Of a stretch of 41,244 nucleotides of DNA, positions 14,247 through 23,265 are shown in pieces (position 1 is the stretch's first letter; each line of letters opens with the position of its first letter). The stretch covers positions 1 to 41,244 of the forward strand of contig JACPPF010000022.1 of the NCBI GenBank assembly GCA_016191165.1, written 5' to 3'. Origin of the DNA: Planctomycetota bacterium. GTDB taxonomy: Bacteria > Planctomycetota > Planctomycetia > Gemmatales > Gemmataceae. The notes beneath the pieces were generated by a model that did no database searches, was not told the origin of the DNA, and saw only the letters and a program-made list of their open reading frames with translations. Position numbers and translations under genes: made by a program.

Positions 14247-15998
14247 TCAGCGCCGCCTTCCACCGCCAGGCCGTCCGCCGCCGCCGCCGGGGCGAGCCGC
14301 GGGAGGGCGGCTGCTACGCTGCGGGGCGGAAATCCGTGGCGCCCCGGGCCGATACTGCGGCGCGCTCCGCACCACCGGCGCGGGCCGATACTGCGGCGCG
14401 CTCCGCACCACCGGCGCGGGCCGGGGCGCCGTGTAACGGGGAACATTCACGCGCGGCGCGACCTGCGGCGCCACCCGTGGGACCGGCCTGGGCGCCACGT
14501 GCCTGGGCGCGACCTGTGGCGTCACGCGAGGGACAGCCTTGGGAGTCACATTCCTCGGCACGAACTGCTGCCCGCCTACCTTCGGCGTGACGCTCCGCGG
14601 CACGAACTGCTGCTTGCTTCCCTTCGGCGTGACATTCTTTGGCACGAACTGCTGCTTGCCTCCCTTCGGCGTGACAACTGCCGGCCGCGATGGGTTCACC
14701 CGTGTTCCGCCCGGAATGTTGGTAACGCCCGGCGTTCGAGTTTGCATCGTGGGCAGATTTAGAGTCCGTCCTTGCGGCAGATTGCGGTTAAAACCCTGCT
14801 TCGCACCAGTAGCGTCCAGGCGTTGCCGATTGACCGCCAGCTGGCGCGTCTTCTGGCTGGCGACCTTTTGCTGCGCGACGCGCGTCGGGCTCGCCTTCAC
14901 GATACGGACGTTATTGCCTTTGAACTGACCGACCGGCACCACCGTGGCCGAGCCTTTCTTGGATGCAACCAGGGCGTTCTGTTGGGCAAACGTTCGCGGC
15001 GGCACGGCGGCGCGGCCGGCGGCGCGATTGGCGTACGTCTGCTGCACGCCGGCTACCCAGTTGCGATTGCCCCGGTGATTCTGCCAGCCGTATTGGGCGA
15101 AGACCGGATCATAGCGGCCGCGCCCCGAGTACCACGGACGGTAACCCAGGCCTGCGTAACCGGGACCGTAGTAGTTGCCAAAGTAGAATTGAAAGCCAGG
15201 ACCGCTAAACGCGGAATCGAAGAACGCGCCGAAACTCAAAGCGAAGCCCGGGCGATAGCGCCAGCCCGGCGTATTCCAGAGCGGCGAATTGAAATAGACC
15301 GGAGCGTACAAGAGCCCCCGGGAATCGAACGGATAATCCCAGTAGCCATCGACAAAGAGGTAACCGTTGGGCGTCCAAATGTAGGTTGGCGGCACCCACA
15401 CCCGCCCGGCCTGCGCCGCGGCGAAATAGCCAGGCCGCCAGATGAAGCGATCGCCACGCCAGATCCACGTGCCCGGGATATACACCGAATCATCATTGGG
15501 CGGCTCAAGCTGGGGCTGCGAATCCAGCGGCGCCGGCGGCTCAGGCGTGTAAGGCAAATCTTGCTGGTTCTGCCCGGTCCAGAAGCCCGGGATCCAGCGC
15601 CAGCCGCCATCGGTCTGCGACCAGTAACCCGGCACGAACGTTCGCCCCTGCGGCGCGACGCGATAGACGCCGCTGACCCACATGTAATCCCGCCGCTCGG
15701 CGTCCCACGCCCAGTAACCAGGAATCCAGTCCGCGTTGCCGATATCGGGTTGTTCCGTGGGCGGATCCTCCGGAATCGCGGGCGGCGGTTCCTTGGGGAC
15801 AATCTCACCGGGCGCGGGCTTGTTGTCGAACGGTTGCGCGAATGCCTCGTGAATCGGGCCGCGCGTCTGTACTTCGATCGCATTGAGCATGGGCTGATTC
15901 TTGACGACCGGGGCGGGATTCTGGGACGTGACCTGGCTGGCCAGTGCTAACGTGGTCAGCAGGCCCAGCGCCCAAAATGAGAATTTGGTCCAGCGCAT
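14247..15998 (-). CDS. Secreted YXWGXW-repeat protein with Pro/Arg-rich repetitive tail
   Basis: The 583-residue product (ATG 15998, GAGG seven bases upstream; ATG 16031 possible) has a signal peptide. Its first half has aromatic repeats of the YXWGXW type: DWIPGYWAWDAERRDYMWVSG, TFVPGYWSQTDGGWRWIPGFW, VYIPGTWIWRGDRFIWRPGYF and GYLFVDGYWDY. A Gly/Tyr-rich segment follows (FYFGNYYGPGYAGLGYRPWYSGRG cut over two turns). The C-terminal third is low complexity: three 14-residue units starting VTPKGGKQQFVPKN, then runs of VAPRxVPR and APVVRSAPQYRP, and ends GGGRPGGGRRR. It is probably an outer-surface or cell-envelope protein; the basic tail could bind an anionic polymer. No enzymatic motif is seen. 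Confidence 0.85.
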   Translation of the reverse strand: MRWTKFSFWALGLLTTLALASQVTSQNPAPVVKNQPMLNAIEVQTRGPIHEAFAQPFDNKPAPGEIVPKEPPPAIPEDPPTEQPDIGNADWIPGYWAWDAERRDYMWVSGVYRVAPQGRTFVPGYWSQTDGGWRWIPGFWTGQNQQDLPYTPEPPAPLDSQPQLEPPNDDSVYIPGTWIWRGDRFIWRPGYFAAAQAGRVWVPPTYIWTPNGYLFVDGYWDYPFDSRGLLYAPVYFNSPLWNTPGWRYRPGFALSFGAFFDSAFSGPGFQFYFGNYYGPGYAGLGYRPWYSGRGRYDPVFAQYGWQNHRGNRNWVAGVQQTYANRAAGRAAVPPRTFAQQNALVASKKGSATVVPVGQFKGNNVRIVKASPTRVAQQKVASQKTRQLAVNRQRLDATGAKQGFNRNLPQGRTLNLPTMQTRTPGVTNIPGGTRVNPSRPAVVTPKGGKQQFVPKNVTPKGSKQQFVPRSVTPKVGGQQFVPRNVTPKAVPRVTPQVAPRHVAPRPVPRVAPQVAPRVNVPRYTAPRPAPVVRSAPQYRPAPVVRSAPQYRPGAPRISAPQRSSRPPAARPGGGGGRPGGGRRR

Positions 15999-16099
15999 GA
16001 TTGGCCTCGCTGTAGTTGGTGATACGTTCATTGTAAACGCAGGGTTTCGTTAGTTCAACGCCTGGTCCGCCCCGGCTTGCGCATTTTCTCGGTTTTCAA

Positions 16100-16129
16100 T
16101 TGCGAGATTGCCGCTCAATCTGATAAAGT
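16100..16129 (+). promoter_or_regulatory. Weak promoter-like motif ahead of the secretion/pilus locus
   Basis: TTGCGA at 16100-16105 and TAAAGT at 16124-16129 are 18 bases apart in the 258-base gap between the YXWGXW gene and the first ATPase gene. The match is weak. If used it would start the long plus-strand locus running to 32642. Confidence 0.22.
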
Positions 16130-16256
16130 AGATTCCATTCAGGTCACGGGACGCGGTTTGGCTACCCAGCTACGCACCCCTTGAACGATTCTTGCACGTC
16201 CCCTCCCATTCCGTCAGGCAAGAATCCCCTTGTGTCCGTTTTTCGGAGGCAACCCC

Positions 16257-17963
16257 ATGGGCAAGGCCCGCGGCGAATTCACCGACATCCTCATCAAAAA
16301 AGGCATCCTCAGCCCCGATCAAATCGCTGAGGCCAAAGTCCTTCAACAGCAAACGGGCGCCAAACTCCAGGACGCCCTGGTCAAGTTGGGCTACGTCAGT
16401 CTCGAAGAAGTCATGGCCGCGATCGCCGAGCATGCCGGTCTGAAATCGATCAACCTGACCGACATGACGATTCCGCCGAGCATCATCGAGTTGGTCCCGG
16501 AATCGGTCGCCCGCGAGAACGTCGTCATCCCCCTCACGGAAGACGCCGGGATGTTGCAGATCGTGATGAGCGACCCGTCCGACTACGAAACGGTCACCAA
16601 GCTACAATTCATTCTCAACAAGGAAATTCAGCCGGTTCTTGCACCCAAGGACCAGATTGTCGAGGCGATCAACCGGCATTATGGCCAAACCGAGACCGAG
16701 TCGGTTGACTCGATGTTGGCCGAGTTTACCGACACGCGCATCGAGTTCACCGAGACCGAGGCCACGCAGGCGGGCCACGCCGGCGACGAAAGTGAAGCCC
16801 CGGTCGTCAAACTGGTCAACCTGATTATCCAGGAGGCCATCAGTCTGCGCGCCAGCGATATTCACATCGAGCCGTTTGAGGACCGGGTCCGCGTCCGCTA
16901 TCGCATCGACGGCGTTCTGGTCGAGCGCGACAGCCCGCCACGCCGGCTGCTGGCGCCGATGATTTCGCGTATCAAGATCATGGGCAACATCGACATCGCC
17001 GAAAAGCGCCGGCCCCAGGACGGCCGCATCAAATTGACCGTCAAAAACAAGCACTTCGACCTCCGCGTCAGCGCGCTTCCCACGCACCACGGTCAGTCGA
17101 TGGTCATGCGCGTGCTGGACCGCGCCAACATCCAGGTCAGCGTCAAGGAACTGGGCTTCGCCGAGGACGATTACAAGCGCTTCCTGAATATCATCAAACG
17201 CCCGAACGGTATCTTTTTGGTGACAGGTCCGACCGGCTCGGGCAAGACAACCACCCTTTACTCCGCCCTCAACGAATTGAACAGGCCTGATCGAAAGATC
17301 ATTACCGCCGAGGACCCCGTCGAATATTACCTCCCTGGCATCAACCAGGTGGAAGTCAAGCACAACATCGGGCTGGATTTTCAGCGCATCATCCGTGCCA
17401 TGCTGCGGCAAGCGCCCAACATTATCCTGGTGGGTGAAATCCGCGACCAAGAGACCGCCGAGATCGCTGTACAGGCATCCTTGACAGGACACTTGGTTTT
17501 TAGCACACTACATACGAACGATGCGCCTAGCGCTATTACACGTTTGAACGACATCGGCGTCGCGCCGTTCTTGACCGCTTCGAGCGTGATCGCCGTCATG
17601 GCCCAGCGTTTGGTCCGGCTCATCTGCCCAAAATGCAAGGACCCCGACAAGCCGCCGGCGCACGAAATCAAGGCAGCCGGCCTGACCCCGGCCCAGGCTC
17701 AACAGGCCAACTTCGCCCGCGGAAGAGGCTGTGCCAACTGTAATCACACTGGCTACCGCGGACGCAAGGGAATTTACGAGATGATGCGCCTCAATAACGT
17801 CATCCGTGAGATGACTTTCAACCGCGAGCCTGCCCAGACCATCCGCAGGCAGGCACGCCTGGCAGGCATGAAGACTTTGCTGGAAGATGGTGTCCTGAAA
17901 GCAGTTGCGGGATTGACCACGCTGGAGGAAGTGTTGACCATTTGCCATCACAGCGCGGATTAA
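16257..17963 (+). CDS. GspE/PilB-type secretion ATPase (first copy)
   Basis: The 568-residue protein begins at ATG 16257 with GGAGG eight bases upstream. Residues about 1-150 are the GspE/PilB N-terminal domain (ILIKKGILSPDQIAEAK, GYVSLEEVMAAIAEHAG). The motor has the family signature ASDIHIEPF, Walker A GPTGSGKTT (324-332), the Asp box EDPVEYY, Walker B ILVGEIRD (390-397), the His box FSTLHTNDAPSAITRL, and a zinc site with paired cysteines CPKC (457, 460) and CANC (492, 495). It would hydrolyse ATP in the cytoplasm to drive pilus or pseudopilus extension. It is the first gene of the locus and is followed by a 405-base gap before the PilT-like gene. Confidence 0.95.
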   Translation: MGKARGEFTDILIKKGILSPDQIAEAKVLQQQTGAKLQDALVKLGYVSLEEVMAAIAEHAGLKSINLTDMTIPPSIIELVPESVARENVVIPLTEDAGMLQIVMSDPSDYETVTKLQFILNKEIQPVLAPKDQIVEAINRHYGQTETESVDSMLAEFTDTRIEFTETEATQAGHAGDESEAPVVKLVNLIIQEAISLRASDIHIEPFEDRVRVRYRIDGVLVERDSPPRRLLAPMISRIKIMGNIDIAEKRRPQDGRIKLTVKNKHFDLRVSALPTHHGQSMVMRVLDRANIQVSVKELGFAEDDYKRFLNIIKRPNGIFLVTGPTGSGKTTTLYSALNELNRPDRKIITAEDPVEYYLPGINQVEVKHNIGLDFQRIIRAMLRQAPNIILVGEIRDQETAEIAVQASLTGHLVFSTLHTNDAPSAITRLNDIGVAPFLTASSVIAVMAQRLVRLICPKCKDPDKPPAHEIKAAGLTPAQAQQANFARGRGCANCNHTGYRGRKGIYEMMRLNNVIREMTFNREPAQTIRRQARLAGMKTLLEDGVLKAVAGLTTLEEVLTICHHSAD

Positions 17964-18368
17964 CGCTGGCGCCCGCTAGCCTTTTCGCTCGGGATGGCGC
18001 CGCCGTGGCATTGTTTCCTGCCGGCCCACGCCAAATTGTCATCGTATGGATACGCTGGCGGCGTCGCGGTCGGCGATGGATTCTGGAAGCCCGTCCGTGC
18101 GTGTGGATGCGTGGCGGGCAGCGTGGGACCGACCCGCCCGATGGAGCGCCAGCCTGCCAAAAGTCGCCTCCGTGACCAAACTGAACGGGCACTAACTTGT
18201 TCGGGTTTGGTACACCCGGCGGTTCCGATTTTGATTTTTTTTGGCTAAACCGGGCCGGCCGGGAATAATGAAGTTGATAACGCCGCCGAGCGAGGCGAAG
18301 CCACGGTTCATTTCCCATGCCGTGGGAACGCCTCGCGATCGCTTGCCCGAAATCAAGGAGCTGCACCC
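17964..18368. other. 405-base gap between ATPase genes, no gene seen
   Basis: Small open frames cross this region on both strands, but none has a good ribosome site or recognisable protein. The right end is AT-richer (GATTTTGATTTTTTTTGGC around 18229-18247) and then carries the ribosome site AAGGAG (18355-18360) of the PilT-like gene. A promoter for the downstream genes may lie here, but I could not point to one. Confidence 0.4.
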
Positions 18369-19589
18369 GTGGCCACAGGCACCTCACCAGCTGAAATCGG
18401 CGGCGCCACTCCGCAGATGGAGAAACTGCTCAACACCATTATCCAGATCAAGGCGTCGGACCTTTTCATCACCGTGGGTAGCAAGCCGGCCATCAAAAAA
18501 GGCGGACACTATCGCCTCATGGAGACCAAAGTCCTCGACAAGGACGATACCGTCGCCCTCATGAAGTCGATCACGCCCGACCGTTGTCAACAAGAACTAC
18601 AAGAGGTGGGCGGCACCGACTTTGCCATCGAATACAAGGAAGGCGTGCGCTTCCGCGTCGCCGTCTTTCGCCAGCGTGGCACCATCGGCATCGTCATGCG
18701 GCGCATCCCCAGCGAGTTTCTCAGCTTCGAGCAAATTCGCATGCCCGAGGCGATCAAGCGCCTGATCAATCGTCCGCGCGGGCTGTTGCTGGTCACCGGT
18801 CCCACCGGCTCGGGCAAAACCACCAGCCTGGCGAGCATGATCAACTTCCTCAACAATAACTACGACCGCCACATCATCACCCTCGAAGACCCAATCGAGT
18901 ATTACCACAAGCACATCAAAAGTCTGGTCAATCAGCGCGAGGTCGGCGTCGATGTGCCCGACTTCAAGGAAGGAATCCGCCGGGCGCTGCGCATGGCGCC
19001 CGATATCATCCTCGTCGGCGAAATGCGCGATCTGGACACGATTCATGCCGCCATCGAGGCGGCGGAAACGGGCCATATCGTCTTCGGCACCTTGCACACC
19101 AACAGTGCGTCCAGCACAGTGAACCGCATCATCGACGTGTTTCCCAAGGATCAGCAAGACCAGATTCGCACCCAGCTTTCGGTCGCTCTCATCGGCGTGT
19201 TGTCGCAGACCCTGCTGCCACGCAAACCCGACGGCGTCATCGCGGCATATGAGATGATGATCGTCACCCCGGCGATTTCCAACCTGATCCGCGAGAACAA
19301 AACCTACCGCATCGATTCGTCCATCCAGACTGGGGCCAAAGAAGGCATGTTCTTGATGGACGAATCCCTTTTTCGCCTGTGGCGCGAAGGAATTTGCGAA
19401 AAGGAAGAGGTCTTGCTCAAGTGTCAAAAACCCCAGGAACTGGCCGACCGAATTCGCGCAGCCGAAGAAGGCGCGCTGGATGACGACGATGAAGACGAGG
19501 AAGATGACGACGATGATGACGACGATCGCCCGCGCCGCAAACGCCCCTCCCGCAGCCGGGATGACGATGATGACGATGACGATGATTGA
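18369..19589 (+). CDS. PilT-like retraction ATPase with a poly-aspartate tail
   Basis: The 406-residue protein starts at GTG 18369 with AAGGAG nine bases upstream. It has the PilT layout: N-terminal KASDLFITVGSKPAIKKGG, Walker A GPTGSGKTT (144-152), EDPIEYYHKH, Walker B ILVGEMRD (214-221), the His box FGTLHTNSASSTVNRIIDVFP and the AYEMMIVTPAISNLIRE segment with AIRE-like ending. PilT hexamers disassemble type IV pili and power twitching. There is no tetracysteine zinc site, unlike GspE, which supports the PilT call. Unusual is the C-terminal tail from about 370: DDDDEDEEDDDDDDDD, then a basic block RPRRKRPSRSR and nine more aspartates. A retraction ATPase is not usual in a pure type II secretion locus. 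Confidence 0.93.
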   Translation: MATGTSPAEIGGATPQMEKLLNTIIQIKASDLFITVGSKPAIKKGGHYRLMETKVLDKDDTVALMKSITPDRCQQELQEVGGTDFAIEYKEGVRFRVAVFRQRGTIGIVMRRIPSEFLSFEQIRMPEAIKRLINRPRGLLLVTGPTGSGKTTSLASMINFLNNNYDRHIITLEDPIEYYHKHIKSLVNQREVGVDVPDFKEGIRRALRMAPDIILVGEMRDLDTIHAAIEAAETGHIVFGTLHTNSASSTVNRIIDVFPKDQQDQIRTQLSVALIGVLSQTLLPRKPDGVIAAYEMMIVTPAISNLIRENKTYRIDSSIQTGAKEGMFLMDESLFRLWREGICEKEEVLLKCQKPQELADRIRAAEEGALDDDDEDEEDDDDDDDDRPRRKRPSRSRDDDDDDDDD

Positions 19590-19617
19590 ACCGCGTTTTG
19601 GAAAGTGATCGTGGAAC

Positions 19618-21756
19618 ATGGCGAACCCTAACGAAGAGAATCCGCCGCGCAAGCCGGCCGTGCCCGGAACGCCGGGGGCCAACGCGCCGAAGCCGCAACC
19701 GCCCGGGACTGCGGGGAAGGTGCCGATCGGCAAACCCGCGTCGGGGCAACCGGCGCCGGGCAAGCCGGCGCAGCCGCCGGCCGGCGGACCGAAGCCAGGT
19801 GTGCCGGTGTCGAAGCCGGCCGCCCCCGGAGCCAATGCGCCCAAGCCGGGCGTGCCCGTGTCGAAACCCGCAGCGGGCAAGCCGGCCGTCCCCGCTCAAC
19901 CAGCGCCCGCCAAGCCTGCCGCTCCCGGTCAACCGGCCGCGGCCAAGCCGCAAACCCCAGCCGCCAAGAAACCGAGCGACAAACCCGCCATCCCAGCCAG
20001 CAAGGTGAAGCCCGCTCCCGTCAAGGCGGGCGCCGGCAACCGGACCACCGGGCGCCGGCTCGGCCAGGTGTTGATCGATCTGGGTTACATGGATGAGGAC
20101 AAGCTCTGGGAAATCCTCGATGAAGCCAAGAGCATGGGCCTGCCGCTCGGCCAGGTCGCGGTCAGCAAGGGCCTCATCACCGAAACGCAGCTGATGCAGG
20201 CCCTGGCCGATCAATTCGGGCTCAAATACCTGGCCGCCGAGGAACTCAAGCCAACCCCCGAGGCGTTGATCGCGGTTCCCGAGACGATGGCGTCCGTCTA
20301 CAAGGTATTGCCGTTGAGCGTCGCCGAGGGGGTCGTCACCGTGGCCCTGGGCGACCCGATGAGCCTGCCGGGCCTGGACGACCTGCGCAACATGCAAGGT
20401 CTCGCCGGCATCACGGCCTGCCTGGCTTCCCCCGCCGCCATTGCCGACATCATGACTCGTTGCTATCAGGGCAAGGAAGACACGATCATCGACCTGATCA
20501 ACGCCATGACGCAGGACGACGACGAAGGACCGCGCGGCCGGGAAACCAGCATCGATCTGGACAAGCTGATCGAGGAATCCGACGCCGCCCCCGTGCGCAA
20601 GCTGCTCAACATGATCATGCTGCTGGCCATCAAGGATCGCGCCAGCGATATCCACTTTGAGCCCTTCGAGGACGAATACAAACTGCGTTACCGCTGCGAC
20701 GGCGTCATGTACGAGATGGTCCCGCCGCCGCGCCACCTGGCCAACGCCATCGCCACGCGCATCAAGGTCATGGCCAATCTCGACATCGCCGAGCGCCGTC
20801 TGCCGCAGGATGGCCGCATCGAACTCAACGTCGGCGGCAACCCCGTCGATATGCGCGTCAGCATCCTGCCCACCATGTTCGGCGAAAGCTCGGTCATTCG
20901 GGTGCTCGATCGCGGCAACGTCGGCCTCGACCTCAACCGCGTCGGCATGGAAGGCAAGCTCATGGCCGACTTCCGCGAACTGATCCATCGCCCCAACGGC
21001 ATCGTCCTCGTCACCGGTCCGACCGGCTCGGGCAAGACGACCACGCTCTACTCCGCCCTCAACGAGCTCAACGAAGTCACGGATAAAATCATTACCTGCG
21101 AGGATCCCATCGAATACGACATCGACGGCATCATCCAGGTGCCGATCAACGGCGACATCGGCGTCACGTTCGCCGCCGCCCTGCGCGCCATTTTGCGGCA
21201 GGACCCGGACATCATGCTCGTCGGCGAGATTCGCGATCTGGAAACCGCGCAAATTGCGGTGCAGGCCGCCTTGACGGGCCATATGGTCTTCAGCACGCTG
21301 CACACCAACGACGCGCCAAGTACGATCACGCGCATGCGCGACATGGGGCTTGAGACCTTCCTGTTGACCGCCACCATCGAGGGCATTCTGGCCCAGCGTC
21401 TGGTGCGAAAGATCTGCGAGGATTGCCGGACCGAGTTTGAGCCGAGCGATGAAATGCTCCTGGAACTGAACCTCAAGCGCCAGGACGTGCCCGCGGGTAA
21501 GAAGTTTTACTATGGCCGGGGCTGCGACCGTTGCAACAACACCGGGCACAAGGGCCGGCAGGGCATCTTCGAGCTGGTTCTCATCAACGACGACTTGCGC
21601 GACATGATCAGCTCTTCCGCCTCCACCGATCAATTGCGCGAATCGTGCCGCAAGCACGGCATGTCAACTTTGCGCGAGGCGGGCCTGAACGCCATTTACA
21701 ACGGGCAGACCACCATCGAGGAAATTGTTCGCGAAACCGCCCTCGACGACGATTAG
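19618..21756 (+). CDS. GspE/PilB-type secretion ATPase (second copy) with long disordered N-terminus
   Basis: The 712-residue protein is a second GspE/PilB homologue, 28 bases after the PilT-like gene. Residues 1-140 are a Pro/Ala/Lys/Gly-rich linker with repeats such as KPGVPVSKPAA, unlike the family norm. The GspE N-terminal domain follows (RRLGQVLIDLGYMDEDKLWEIL; LITETQLMQALADQF), then the motor: ASDIHFEPF, Walker A GPTGSGKTT (467-475), Walker B MLVGEIRD (533-540), FSTLHTNDAPSTITRM, and zinc cysteines CEDC (600, 603) and CDRC (636, 639). All catalytic parts are intact. It sits next to the GspF-like gene, so it may be the ATPase that partners that platform protein. The role of the linker is unknown. 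Confidence 0.95.
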   Translation: MANPNEENPPRKPAVPGTPGANAPKPQPPGTAGKVPIGKPASGQPAPGKPAQPPAGGPKPGVPVSKPAAPGANAPKPGVPVSKPAAGKPAVPAQPAPAKPAAPGQPAAAKPQTPAAKKPSDKPAIPASKVKPAPVKAGAGNRTTGRRLGQVLIDLGYMDEDKLWEILDEAKSMGLPLGQVAVSKGLITETQLMQALADQFGLKYLAAEELKPTPEALIAVPETMASVYKVLPLSVAEGVVTVALGDPMSLPGLDDLRNMQGLAGITACLASPAAIADIMTRCYQGKEDTIIDLINAMTQDDDEGPRGRETSIDLDKLIEESDAAPVRKLLNMIMLLAIKDRASDIHFEPFEDEYKLRYRCDGVMYEMVPPPRHLANAIATRIKVMANLDIAERRLPQDGRIELNVGGNPVDMRVSILPTMFGESSVIRVLDRGNVGLDLNRVGMEGKLMADFRELIHRPNGIVLVTGPTGSGKTTTLYSALNELNEVTDKIITCEDPIEYDIDGIIQVPINGDIGVTFAAALRAILRQDPDIMLVGEIRDLETAQIAVQAALTGHMVFSTLHTNDAPSTITRMRDMGLETFLLTATIEGILAQRLVRKICEDCRTEFEPSDEMLLELNLKRQDVPAGKKFYYGRGCDRCNNTGHKGRQGIFELVLINDDLRDMISSSASTDQLRESCRKHGMSTLREAGLNAIYNGQTTIEEIVRETALDDD

Positions 21757-21905
21757 GAAAACGCGCAGCAAATTCGAATTTTGAAAACAGGAAAAATCGG
21801 CGAGCGCTGGAATCAACGCCAGGGATACGTGGTTTGATTTTTTGAATTTCGGATTTGTTTCGGATTTCGATATTCGGGTTTCGGATTTTCATCTGGGAGC
21901 TAGTC
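21757..21905. repeat. AT-rich intergenic tract with TTTCGGATTT repeats
   Basis: The tract between the second ATPase and the platform gene is strongly AT-rich for this region. TTTCGGATTT occurs at 21847-21856, 21858-21867 and 21879-21888, and the reverse complement at 148-157. A GGAG ribosome site follows at about 21895. It may be a dispersed low-complexity repeat or a regulatory spacer. Confidence 0.6.
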
Positions 21906-23165
21906 ATGCCGACCTATCAGTACGAAGCGATGGACACCACCGGCGGTGAAGTGAAAGACACCATCGATGCCGGCAGCGAGGAAGAAGCCCAGCAGAAGAT
22001 CCGCTCCATGGGCTACTTCGTCACCCGGCTCACCGAGGTTGCCGGCAAGAAAAAAAAGGACAAGAAAAAAGGCCAGCAGCAGGAGAAGCGCAAAAAGACC
22101 AAAGTGCTGACCCTGGGCGGCGTGAATAGCAAGCAGCTGGTGATGTTCACGCGCCAGTTCTCCGTGCTTCAGGATGCCGGCCTGCCCGTCCTGCGCAGCC
22201 TGAAAATCCTCGAAGGGCAGATGAAGCCCGGCGTCCTCAAGAACGCCCTCATCGACATCGTCGACGACATCGAATCAGGCAACACGCTCTCCGAGGCATT
22301 TGGCAAACACCCGCGCTGCTTCGATCGCCTCTACGTCAACATGATCCGCGCGGGCGAGGCGGGCGGCGCGCTCGAAGTCATCCTGCGGCGCCTCGCCGAG
22401 TTCAAGGAAAAGGCGCAGAGCCTGGCCCGCCGCGTCAAGGGCGCCATGGTCTACCCCTGCGTCGTCGTTGGCGTCGCGGTCGCCATCTTGAGCTTCATCA
22501 TGATCTTCATCATCCCGAAGTTCCAGAAAATCTTCGACGACTTCAAGATGAAGCTCCCCTACCTGACGCTGGTGCTGATCGAAACATCGAAGCTGTTCGT
22601 GAAATACTGGTATGTCATTCCGGTCATTCCCGTCTTCATCGTGGTGACCTTGAAGTTGATCCGCCTGAATCGATCGGGGGCGTATATCCTCGACAAGATA
22701 AAACTCAAGCTCCCCGTGGCTGGCATGATCGTCGAGAAAACCATCGTCGCGCGCACCATGCGCACGCTGGGCACTCTCATCAGCTCCGGCGTGCCCATTC
22801 TGGAAGCGCTGTCGATCGTGCGCGAGACGGCGATGAACGCCGTCTTCGAGGACATGTTCCAGCGCGTCTACGAATCGATCCGCGAGGGTGAAACCATCGC
22901 CAACCCCATGCGCGAATGCCGGCTCGTGGACGACATGGTCGTCAACATGATCGACGTCGGCGAGGAAACCGGCGACCTCGACACCATGCTCAACAAGGTC
23001 GCCGACGTTTACGACGAGGAGGTAGACGTCCTCGTCGAATCGCTCATCAGCTTGCTCGAACCGATCATGATCGTCGTCCTGGGCCTCATCGTCGGCACCA
23101 TCGTCATCGCCCTGTTCATGCCGCTGCTCGAACTGATCGATGGTTTGTCGGGCACCAAGAAATAA
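21906..23165 (+). CDS. GspF/PilC inner-membrane platform protein
   Basis: The 419-residue protein starts at ATG 21906 with GGGAG eight bases upstream. The N-terminus (PTYQYEAMDTTGGEVKDTIDAGS) and the two homologous GspF domains are typical: MFTRQFSVLQDAGLPVLRSL in the first, and RTLGTLISSGVPILEALSIV with MVVNMIDVGEETGDLDTML in the second. Three membrane segments are visible, near residues 185-205, 233-250 and 380-410. A Lys-rich linker (48-66) separates the N-terminal piece from the first domain. The protein couples the cytoplasmic ATPase to pilin assembly in the inner membrane. It lies between the ATPase genes and the pilin genes as in type II secretion and type IV pilus operons. Confidence 0.95.
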   Translation: MPTYQYEAMDTTGGEVKDTIDAGSEEEAQQKIRSMGYFVTRLTEVAGKKKKDKKKGQQQEKRKKTKVLTLGGVNSKQLVMFTRQFSVLQDAGLPVLRSLKILEGQMKPGVLKNALIDIVDDIESGNTLSEAFGKHPRCFDRLYVNMIRAGEAGGALEVILRRLAEFKEKAQSLARRVKGAMVYPCVVVGVAVAILSFIMIFIIPKFQKIFDDFKMKLPYLTLVLIETSKLFVKYWYVIPVIPVFIVVTLKLIRLNRSGAYILDKIKLKLPVAGMIVEKTIVARTMRTLGTLISSGVPILEALSIVRETAMNAVFEDMFQRVYESIREGETIANPMRECRLVDDMVVNMIDVGEETGDLDTMLNKVADVYDEEVDVLVESLISLLEPIMIVVLGLIVGTIVIALFMPLLELIDGLSGTKK

Positions 23166-23181
23166 GACCGCCGCGTTGCCA

Positions 23182-23229
23182 CTTGCGGCTTAGCGTTCGC
23201 CCGGCATGTCGCGAACGCTAAGCCGCAAG
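23182..23229. repeat. Palindromic repeat, family A copy 1
   Basis: Perfect 19-bp arms CTTGCGGCTTAGCGTTCGC (23182-23200) and its reverse complement (23211-23229) with a 10-base loop, 16 bases after the GspF-like stop. Two close relatives occur at 27317-27380 and 28550-28603. It may act as a transcript-end or mRNA-stabilising hairpin. Confidence 0.88.
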
Positions 23230-23265
23230 CGGCGAAAAAAAGGGAATCTCATCGAGGGCATTGCC

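Noticed and set aside
19417..21657. 746-codon open frame on the minus strand opposite the second ATPase gene
   Set aside because: It mirrors the plus-strand gene in codon positions, shows no motif, and the plus strand has an intact GspE/PilB protein with all catalytic motifs.
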